NCBI GenBank assembly: GCA_016191785.1
Contig: JACPVJ010000030.1
Location: 1 to 55,671 of the forward strand
Source: Myxococcales bacterium
GTDB lineage: Bacteria; Myxococcota_A; Polyangia; Polyangiales; Polyangiaceae
DNA: 55,671 bases
Direction: 5' to 3'
Below, one piece after another: positions 49,464-55,671 of the stretch. A program made the position numbers and the translations under genes. The first letter of the stretch is position 1. Each line of letters opens with the position of its first letter. The notes beneath the pieces were generated by a model, which saw only the letters and a program-made list of their open reading frames with translations, searched no databases and was not told the origin of the DNA.

Positions 49464-52400
49464 GTGTTCGACGCCATCATCAGAGGCTCCCTCAAGAACC
49501 CGTGGCTGGTCATCGCTGCCACGATCGTGCTCGTCGGCCTGGGCGTGAACGCGCTCCGAACGATGCCCGTGGACGTACTGCCGGAGCTGGCTGCGCCGTC
49601 CGTGACGGTGCTCGCCGAGACCGGCGGCATGGCGCCGGAAGAGGTCGAGAAGCTGGTGACGGTGCCGCTCGAGCAGGCGCTGAACGGGGCGCCGGGGCTG
49701 CGCCGCTTGCGCTCGAGCTCGGCCGTCGGAATCTCGCTGATCTGGGTCGAGTTCGACTGGGACGTCCCGCCGCTGGTGGCCCGACAGGTGGTCGCCGAGA
49801 AGCTCGTCTCTGCGCGCTCGTCGCTGCCCCGGGGCGTCGAGCCGTCGATGGCGCCTGCCTCCTCGATCATGGGCGAGATCATGTTCGTCTCGCTGACCGG
49901 GAGCCCCGAGATCACCGACACGGCGCTGCGGGACGCCGCCGAGTGGCAGGTGCGCCGACGCCTCTTGGCCGTCCCGGGCGTGGCTCAGGTCGTGCCCATC
50001 GGCGGCGCAGTGAAGCAGGTGAAGATCGAACTCAGCCCGAACGCGCTGATGCAGTCGCGGGTGGGGGTGCAAGAGGTGCTGACGGCCCTGGAGGGCGTCT
50101 CGGACAGCACCCCGGGCGGCTTCCACGTCGCCCGCGACCAAGAGTACCTGGTCCGCGGCGTGGGGCGCTCGACGACCCTCGACGACCTGGGGCAGACCGC
50201 CGTCGCGGAGCGAGAGGGCGTGACCGTCGCGCTGCATGACGTCGCAAAGCTCGAGCTCGGAGAGGCGATCCGTCGAGGGGCGGCCGCCGCCGATGGGCAA
50301 CGCGCGGTGGTGCTCAAGGTCCAGAAGCAGCCGCAGGCGAACACCCTCGAGCTGACCGAACGCGTGGATCGCGCACTCGACGACATCGCTCCCTCGCTGC
50401 CCAAGGGCGTCTCTTTGCACCGAAAGGGGTTCCGGCAGGCCGACTTCATCAAGGTCGCCCTGCACAACGTGACCAGCGTGCTCCGCGACGGCGCCCTCCT
50501 CGTGGTCATCGTGCTGGCCCTGTTCTTGATGAGCTGGCGCACGACGCTGATCTCGGTGATTGCGCTGCCGCTCTCCCTCTTGGCCGGCATCTTGGTGCTG
50601 CAGCTCAGCGGCGCGTCGATCAACACCATGACGCTGGGCGGCTTCGCCATCGCCATCGGAGAGCTGGTCGACGATGCCATCATCGACGTGGAGAACGTGT
50701 ACCGGCGCCTGCGCGAGAACGCGCTACTTCCGGAGGGAGAACGACACCCCGCCCTCGAGGTCGTGTACCGCGGCTCCCGGGAGATCCGGGGCTCGGTCGT
50801 GTTCGCGACCCTGATCATCCTCCTGGTCTTCTCGCCGCTGTTCTTCCTGAGCGGGCTCGAGGGCCGGCTGCTCTGGCCCCTCGGCGTCGCCTACGTGACG
50901 AGCATTTCGGCGTCGCTGATCGTGGCGCTCAGCATCACACCGGTCTTGTGCTGGCTGCTCCTCGGACGCTCCACGTCGGGGCCAGTTCCGCCCGAGAGCC
51001 GGCTCGTGCGCCTGCTGAAGCGCGGCTATCGCCCCGCGGTGCGCGCGACCCTGCGCTACCCCGTGCCCATCGCCATCGGGTCGACGGTCGGCGCCATCGC
51101 AGCGCTGATTGCCCTCGGCTCGTTCGGCCGCAGCTTCTTGCCCGAGTTCAACGAGGGCTCGCTCAACATCGCCGCGGCGACCGCGCCCGGGACCTCGCTC
51201 CAGACCTCGAACGCCATCGTCGGCCGGCTCGAGCGCTACTTGCTCGACCACCCCGCGGTCACCTCGGTGATCCGCAGCACCGGTCGCGCCGAGCGCGACG
51301 AGCACGCGCTCGACGTCAACTTCTCCGAGCTGGAGGTCGGGCTGAACCTCCGGAAGGGAGAGCGGGAGCGGATCTTGAGCGACATCCGCGAGCACGCGAC
51401 CACCATCCCGGGGCTCTCGGTCGCGGTGGGGCAGCCCATCAGCCACCGCATCGAGCACATGGTGAGCGGGGTGCGCGCCAGCATCGCCCTGAAGATCTAC
51501 GGGGACGATCTCGACCAGCTGCGCGCTCTGGGCAAGCGCGCCGAGGCGTCGCTGCGAACGGTGCCGGGAGTGGTCGACGTGGCCCTGGAGCAGCAGGCGG
51601 AGATCCCGCAGATCGTGGTGCGCCCGAAGGCCACGGAGCTCGCGGCGTTCGGCATGACGCCCGGCGAGCTGTCCCGGTTCGTAGAGACGGCGCTGGTCGG
51701 CAAGAAGGTCGCCGACTGGTGGGAAGAGGAGCGAGTCTACGACGTGGTCGTTCGCCTGCCGGAGACCTACCACACCGACTTCGCGTTGCTCGCCAGCACG
51801 CCCGTCGACGTGCGCGGCACCCGCTTTGCGGAGCTCAGCTCCGTGGCTCGCGTGGAAAAGACCATGGGACCGAACCTGATCAACCGCGAGAACGTGCAGC
51901 GACGAATCGTCGTCACGTCCAACGTCACGGCCAGGGACCTTCGCAGCGCCGCGGCCGATGCACTGATGGCCGTCCGGCGCGACGTGCCCATGCCCTCCGG
52001 CTACCACGTCGAGCTCGGAGGCGAGTTCGAGAGCGAGGCTCGGGCCAGCCGGAGGATCGTCGCGCTCTCGGCGCTCGCGATTGCCGGCATGCTGGTGCTC
52101 TTGACGGTCGCGTTTCGTTCGTGGCGAGACGCGCTGATCGTGATGGTCAACCTGCCGCTGGCCTTGGTCGGCGGGGTCGTCGCGGTCTGGGCGGGCCCAG
52201 GCATCCTGACCCTGGCCTCGCTGGTGGGCTTCATCACGCTGTTCGGCATCGCCTCACGCAACGGCATCATGATGCTGACCCACTATCGACACCTGCTGGC
52301 CGCGGGGCAGTCGACCGAAGAGGCCGTGATCGAGGGCAGCGTGGAGCGTCTGGTGCCAATCCTGATGACCGCGCTCACCGCGGCCCTGGCGCTGGTGCCC

Positions 52401-52556
52401 ATCGTGCTGTCTGCCGGCGACCCGGGCAACGAGCTCCAGGCGCCGATGGCCGCGGTCATCCTGGGCGGGTTGACGAGCTCGACCTTGCTCAACCTGCTGG
52501 TGCTGCCCAGCTTGTTCGCTCGGTTCTCTCGGCGTGCCGAGCCCAGCACGCCGTGA
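49464..52556 (+). CDS. Heavy-metal RND efflux pump (CzcA/CusA superfamily)
   Basis: 1030 residues, full-length RND transporter. N-terminus NALRTMPVDVLPELAAPSVTVLAE; TM4 AIAIGELVDDAIIDVENVYRRLREN, which differs from both the CzcA-like and the CusA-like pumps in this window, so it probably belongs to a third HME group. Later segments (LKIYGDDLDQLRALGKRAEA, LTVAFRSWRDALIVMVNLPLALVGG, GITSRNG-like GIASRNGIMMLTHYRH) are family-typical. The start is a GTG at 49464, 30 nt after the fusion protein stop. Substrate is not predictable; control by the BlaI-type repressor is inferred from the operator at the head of the operon. Confidence 0.9.
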   Translation: MFDAIIRGSLKNPWLVIAATIVLVGLGVNALRTMPVDVLPELAAPSVTVLAETGGMAPEEVEKLVTVPLEQALNGAPGLRRLRSSSAVGISLIWVEFDWDVPPLVARQVVAEKLVSARSSLPRGVEPSMAPASSIMGEIMFVSLTGSPEITDTALRDAAEWQVRRRLLAVPGVAQVVPIGGAVKQVKIELSPNALMQSRVGVQEVLTALEGVSDSTPGGFHVARDQEYLVRGVGRSTTLDDLGQTAVAEREGVTVALHDVAKLELGEAIRRGAAAADGQRAVVLKVQKQPQANTLELTERVDRALDDIAPSLPKGVSLHRKGFRQADFIKVALHNVTSVLRDGALLVVIVLALFLMSWRTTLISVIALPLSLLAGILVLQLSGASINTMTLGGFAIAIGELVDDAIIDVENVYRRLRENALLPEGERHPALEVVYRGSREIRGSVVFATLIILLVFSPLFFLSGLEGRLLWPLGVAYVTSISASLIVALSITPVLCWLLLGRSTSGPVPPESRLVRLLKRGYRPAVRATLRYPVPIAIGSTVGAIAALIALGSFGRSFLPEFNEGSLNIAAATAPGTSLQTSNAIVGRLERYLLDHPAVTSVIRSTGRAERDEHALDVNFSELEVGLNLRKGERERILSDIREHATTIPGLSVAVGQPISHRIEHMVSGVRASIALKIYGDDLDQLRALGKRAEASLRTVPGVVDVALEQQAEIPQIVVRPKATELAAFGMTPGELSRFVETALVGKKVADWWEEERVYDVVVRLPETYHTDFALLASTPVDVRGTRFAELSSVARVEKTMGPNLINRENVQRRIVVTSNVTARDLRSAAADALMAVRRDVPMPSGYHVELGGEFESEARASRRIVALSALAIAGMLVLLTVAFRSWRDALIVMVNLPLALVGGVVAVWAGPGILTLASLVGFITLFGIASRNGIMMLTHYRHLLAAGQSTEEAVIEGSVERLVPILMTALTAALALVPIVLSAGDPGNELQAPMAAVILGGLTSSTLLNLLVLPSLFARFSRRAEPSTP

Positions 52557-52616
52557 GCCTGGGCCTCCGCGCGCAACGCCGACCAATGCGCGCGCTTGGC
52601 GCGGGCAGGTCTGCCC

Positions 52617-53867
52617 TCACGGGCGAGCGGGCGCTTTCTGGGGTTTGCGGGTGACACGGACCAGCGCGTCGCCCTGGGCGCCGGCGACCTCCGGGGCGTC
52701 GAAGGCCTCTTCCAAGAGCTCGAACCGGCCCGTGTCGAACGGGAGGCCCGCGGCCGCAGCCACCGGCACCAGGCGCTCGCGCCGGCCCCGCTTGCGCAGC
52801 GTGCGCGCTCGAAAGTGACAATACGGATTGTTGCCCGCGCGACCGAGCAGGGCGTGAGCCGTGAACGTGCAGCCGCCGAAGCACGACTCGGCAAAATCAC
52901 AGGTCTGACAGAAGCCCCACAAGTCGGCGCGGGTGCGCGAGCGCGCGAAGCCCAGGGGCTCGGCGTCGCGCCAGATGTCGGCGACCGAGCGGTGCTTGAC
53001 GTTGCCCCCGACGTACGCTGCGCTGGGCAGCGACAGACACCCCTTGAGATCTCCCTGCGACTCGATGCCGAGCACCAGTCGACCGGCCTGGCACCCGGCG
53101 AAGTGGTCCTCGGCGCCGCGCGTGTACGAGCGCAAGAGTGCCTCTTCGGGCCCGAAGTAGCCCAGGTTGTTGCCGGGCATGATCAAGATGCCGTCGTCGT
53201 AGGCTCGCTCTTTCAGCTTCGCGATGCGCGGCAAAAGCTCGAGCAAGTCGTACGGCTGCAGGACCAGGTCGGTGCGATCTGCGGCACGACCCAGCGGCGC
53301 GGTGAGCTGCACCTGCCAGCCCGAGATCCCGGCGTCGCGCAGCATCGGGTAGAGCTGCTCGAGCTCGCTGCGATTGGCTCGGTTCAGGTTGATGGTCGAA
53401 CCGGTGCGAATGCCCGCGGCTCGGAGCGCCCTGAGCGCCCCGAGCGCGTCGCGGTGACTGCCCGCCGCGTTCCGGATCCGATCGTGCGTCGGCTCGAGGC
53501 CGTCGATGCTGACCGAGGCGCTCTGGAGGCCAGCCGCGGCCATCGCGCGCGCCAGCTCGGGCGTGACGTCGCGCCCGCCGGTGGTGAGCTGTCGGGCCAC
53601 GCCGCGCTCGCGGAGCGCCGACACGACCTGCAAGAACCCAGGGTGAAGGTGGGCCTCGCCGCCGAGCAGCACGACCTCGCAGGCGCCCAGATCCGCGAGC
53701 TCTCGCACCACGCGCACGGCCTCATCGGTGTCGAGCTCGCCGGGCCGCGCGACGCCGGCCCGCGACCCGCAGTGATGACACGCGTGGTTGCAGCGGAGCG
53801 TGAGCTCCCAGATCACGTAGGCCGGGAACCACCGCTCGGCGACGATCGGGACGCGCCGGTGGGTCAC
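52617..53867 (-). CDS. Radical SAM/SPASM peptide-modifying enzyme (predicted)
   Basis: 416 residues from GTG 53867. The radical SAM cluster motif CxxxCxxC is at Cys26/Cys30/Cys33 (LTLRCNHACHHCGSRAG), followed by GGEAHLHPGF, a SAM-binding GGE-type motif. The C-terminal part has the SPASM-like Cys set (GCLSLPSAAYVGGNV, FCQTCDFAESCFGGC, NNPYC), which binds auxiliary iron-sulfur clusters in enzymes that modify peptides. The GTG overlaps the stop of the upstream small gene (GTGA), implying coupled translation with it; that protein is the natural substrate candidate. It is convergent with the RND pump gene. Reaction and product are unknown. Confidence 0.88.
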   Translation of the reverse strand: MTHRRVPIVAERWFPAYVIWELTLRCNHACHHCGSRAGVARPGELDTDEAVRVVRELADLGACEVVLLGGEAHLHPGFLQVVSALRERGVARQLTTGGRDVTPELARAMAAAGLQSASVSIDGLEPTHDRIRNAAGSHRDALGALRALRAAGIRTGSTINLNRANRSELEQLYPMLRDAGISGWQVQLTAPLGRAADRTDLVLQPYDLLELLPRIAKLKERAYDDGILIMPGNNLGYFGPEEALLRSYTRGAEDHFAGCQAGRLVLGIESQGDLKGCLSLPSAAYVGGNVKHRSVADIWRDAEPLGFARSRTRADLWGFCQTCDFAESCFGGCTFTAHALLGRAGNNPYCHFRARTLRKRGRRERLVPVAAAAGLPFDTGRFELLEEAFDAPEVAGAQGDALVRVTRKPQKAPARP

Positions 53868-54229
53868 GACCCGGGATGATTCGTCGGCGGCGGCTGGGCG
53901 AACGCCGGGTCGGCCCCGGGCGCCTGCTGGGCAGGCTCCAGCGGCTGGTTCGACGGCGCGCAGCCGGGGTCCGTGGGCTGGCCGGTGTTCGGATCGGTGC
54001 TGCACGGCTCGGGCGGCTGAGGGGGCGGACCGTACGAGTGGGGCGGGCCGCCGTAACAAGCCATCAACGTGACGGCGACGGCGCTGCCGGTGGCCACCTT
54101 CAGGCACGCGCTCGCCGCGCGCCCGAGGCGCCAACCCGACGGGGTGAGGCCGCGATCGCAGTGGGGACACAGGGCAGCGCTCGGCGGAACGAACCCACCG
54201 CACTCGGAGCAACGGCTGAGCGGCGACAC
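53864..54229 (-). CDS. Zinc-ribbon/ACYG membrane protein, possible radical SAM substrate
   Basis: 121 residues. The N-terminus is a small zinc ribbon (Cys7/Cys10/Cys21/Cys24: RCSECGG, LCPHCDR). A single TM-like helix follows (about 43-57, LKVATGSAVAVTLM), then ACYGGPPHSYGPPPQPPEPC at 57-76 and a Pro/Gln/Asn-rich tail with Cys (DPGCAPSN). The ACYG motif just after the helix could be a modified or lipid-anchored site. The gene overlaps the start of the radical SAM/SPASM gene by 4 nt, so the two are translated together. I infer precursor and maturase, but the protein might instead be a separate membrane component. Confidence 0.65.
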   Translation of the reverse strand: MSPLSRCSECGGFVPPSAALCPHCDRGLTPSGWRLGRAASACLKVATGSAVAVTLMACYGGPPHSYGPPPQPPEPCSTDPNTGQPTDPGCAPSNQPLEPAQQAPGADPAFAQPPPTNHPGS

Positions 54230-54276
54230 GGCTCGAAAGGCTACGTCCGGCGACCGGGCAAGTCCAGACCGCTGGA

Positions 54277-54879
54277 TCAGCGGGCTCGCTTCTCGAGCCC
54301 CACCAGGAACACCTCCGAGCTCACCGAGCGCGTGCCAGAAGGCCGGAGGGTCTGTTCCTTTTCGTAGCGAGCCTTGACCGCCGCCCGGGCCGCCTGGAAG
54401 TCGCCGCTCATGAACAGCTTGCCGACGAACGCGCTGCCCGGCTTGCCGAGCGCCGCCGCTACGTCGAGCGCGCGCATGAAGAGCTCGAAGCTCTGCGCCT
54501 GATCCCGCACCTTGTTCCCGCTGGTGCTCGGGGCCATGTCACTCAGCACCACGTCGTAGGGCGCGAAGGCCGACAGCGCGTCGTTCGACAGATCGAGGGC
54601 GTCGCCCTGGATCACCCGGACGTTTTCCGGAAATCTCTGTCGGATCTCCGAGAGATCGACGGAAAGGACCCGCCCGCGCGCACCCACGCGCTGGGCGGCG
54701 TAGAGCGACCAGCTGCCCGGCGCGGCGCCCAGGTCCAGCACGTGCTGCCCCGACGCGAGCAGGCGCAGGCGGCGGTCGATCTCTTCCAGCTTGAACACGC
54801 TGCGCGCGGGGTAGCCCTTGGCCTTGGCCTCGAGCGTGCGTGCGTCCGCCCGCGCGTAAGGGTTTCGACGCTGGCTCAC
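54277..54879 (-). CDS. rlmE: 23S rRNA 2'-O-methyltransferase RlmE (FtsJ/RrmJ)
   Basis: 200 residues, usual length. It methylates the ribose of a uridine in the 23S rRNA A-loop (U2552 in E. coli numbering) using SAM. The SAM-binding segment LDLGAAPGSWS is at about 48-58. The catalytic tetrad is complete: Lys30 (SVFKLEEID), Asp114 (VLSDMAPSTSG), Lys154 (FVGKLFMSGD) and Glu189 (SSEVFLVG). The start is a GTG at 54879 that overlaps the stop of the upstream secreted-protein gene (GTGA). A housekeeping gene coupled to an exported Cys-rich protein is unexpected. Confidence 0.93.
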   Translation of the reverse strand: MSQRRNPYARADARTLEAKAKGYPARSVFKLEEIDRRLRLLASGQHVLDLGAAPGSWSLYAAQRVGARGRVLSVDLSEIRQRFPENVRVIQGDALDLSNDALSAFAPYDVVLSDMAPSTSGNKVRDQAQSFELFMRALDVAAALGKPGSAFVGKLFMSGDFQAARAAVKARYEKEQTLRPSGTRSVSSEVFLVGLEKRAR

Positions 54880-55671
54880 GGCGTCGTCCAGACGTAGCCC
54901 GCGACGCCCTCGTCCTTGTAGCCGAGGGTCGTGACGGCGTAGTTCTTCTCGCTCAGGCTCGGGGTGTAGAAGTGACTGCTCGACGGGTGGCTCGTGCGAT
55001 AGAGCGGCACCGCGCCGCACACCGCGCTGCTGGAGACGTAGCCCATCACACCCTCGAGCTTGCTGCCGGCTGCGCCCTCGCAGGCCGAGCTCTGGGTGTA
55101 GAAGTGCTTGCCGTTCGAGAGCAGGCAGCGGTGAAACGGCACCAGGCCCGCGGCGCTCGCCTTGTAGAGGTAGTAGAAGTCCTGGAACTCGAGCACGAAG
55201 CCGCAGCACCCCGCCTCGGTGAGGTTGGTGGTGTAGAAGTGCTCGCCCGACTTGTGCGAACGGTGCACGCCGACGCGACAGCTGGCGAAGTCGTCGCAGT
55301 TGTTGTCGCAGTTGTCGTCTTTCAGGTTGCACGTCTCGGCAGGTGCCGTCGTGCAGGTGCACTGCTGCTCGGTCTTGCACGTCGCCCAGTTCGTGCACGC
55401 CTTGGGCTGCGGCGCGCTACACGCGCCCCACACACCGGCGGCGCAGGTCTGCGTGCCCGTGCCGCAGGCGGTCGTGCACGACTGCGAGAGCCCGTCGTCG
55501 ATGGTGCCGTCGCAGTCGTCGTCTTGGTTGTTGCAGGTCTCGGGGCCGCACTTGCCCCCCGTGCCGCCGCCACCCGTCGCGCCGGTGCCGCCCGCGCCGC
55601 CCGTTGCCCCGCTGCCGCCCGATGCGCCGCCGCCGCCCGTTGCCCCGCTGCCGCCGCCGCCGACCGCGCCC
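54876..55671 (-). CDS. Secreted MopE-like/DUF5648 protein, C-terminal part (cut by window edge)
   Basis: The window holds the last 264 codons; the N-terminus lies beyond base 55671. The visible part starts with a Gly/Ala/Ser/Thr-rich linker. Two MopE-like metal-binding segments follow: ETCNNQDDDCDGTIDDG, then ETCNLKDDNCDNNCDDF, with a Cys-rich stretch between. The last 140 residues are a DUF5648-type repeat domain with the GEHFYTTNLTEAG, GKHFYTQSS and SSHFYTPSLSE units and Cys pairs. MopE-like motifs bind calcium or copper in surface proteins. The last codons overlap the GTG start of rlmE. Composition is like the other surface lipoproteins in this window. Confidence 0.8.
   Translation of the reverse strand, partial: GAVGGGGSGATGGGGASGGSGATGGAGGTGATGGGGTGGKCGPETCNNQDDDCDGTIDDGLSQSCTTACGTGTQTCAAGVWGACSAPQPKACTNWATCKTEQQCTCTTAPAETCNLKDDNCDNNCDDFASCRVGVHRSHKSGEHFYTTNLTEAGCCGFVLEFQDFYYLYKASAAGLVPFHRCLLSNGKHFYTQSSACEGAAGSKLEGVMGYVSSSAVCGAVPLYRTSHPSSSHFYTPSLSEKNYAVTTLGYKDEGVAGYVWTTP

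Noticed and set aside
48633..50465. A 610-codon minus-strand open frame opposite the fusion protein and third RND pump genes
   Set aside because: Antisense to two full-length conserved genes; composition is His/Asp/Arg-rich and typical of GC-driven antisense frames.

Overview
The window is very GC-rich. It looks like chromosome from a myxobacterium, probably of the Polyangiales/Sorangiineae kind. The evidence is the many lipoproteins with Gly/Ser/Thr- or Asp/Ala-rich linkers, Cys-rich LamG and MopE-like secreted proteins, Hanks-type Ser/Thr kinases, FHA- and receiver-linked sigma-54 activators, an AgmX/PglI-like protein and YkuD_2 enzymes. This is inference from gene content; no rRNA or other taxonomic marker is present.

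Left part (1-13.9 kb): an accessory stretch. A Gly-rich lipoprotein cut by the window edge, an L,D-transpeptidase and glutaryl-CoA dehydrogenase (gcdH) are followed by decayed and mobile DNA. This holds an M23 peptidase remnant, a Cys-rich LamG lipoprotein, two abutting gene scraps, an IS91-family element, and a glycosyltransferase whose 5' half is lost beside that element. Next comes a subtilisin-like lipoprotein whose 5' end carries eleven copies of a heptamer, a likely phase-variation switch that reads as OFF here. A Cys-rich lipoprotein and a vapBC-like toxin-antitoxin pair follow. A 56-bp repeat occurs twice, after gcdH and before vapC.

Central metal region I (14-30.3 kb): a sigma-54 two-component system stands divergently from a YVTN beta-propeller lipoprotein, a second lipoprotein, a DUF2231-type membrane protein, a CPMHP-type metal-binding lipoprotein and a possible c-heme mini-protein. 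A cusCBA-like copper/silver efflux operon, a multicopper oxidase and a class III cyclase fused to a YHS domain follow. Together these suggest copper sensing, oxidation and export.

Signalling/envelope region (30.4-39.7 kb): an AgmX-like protein, a YkuD_2 L,D-transpeptidase, a TPR/PEGA-like protein (with a decayed partial copy nearby), a lipoprotein, an FHA-sigma-54 activator, and two Ser/Thr kinases, one fused to HDOD and GAF-like domains.

Metal region II (39.7-52.6 kb): two heavy-metal RND systems face away from a BlaI-type repressor and a BlaR1/M56-type protease. Two matching operators (CAAATACTAC-N5-GTAGTAG) lie between the two transcription units and over the first codons of the rightward efflux gene. 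The protease lacks a beta-lactam sensor but has a Cys/His-rich outside loop. I infer a BlaI/BlaR1-like proteolytic switch rewired to sense metal; this is the most interesting system in the window.

Right edge (52.6-55.7 kb): a radical SAM/SPASM enzyme translationally coupled to a zinc-ribbon/ACYG membrane protein (possible peptide maturation pair), rlmE, and the C-terminal part of a MopE-like/DUF5648 secreted protein. Most ORFs longer than 100 codons on the opposite strand or in other frames are artefacts of GC-rich codon usage and are left out.
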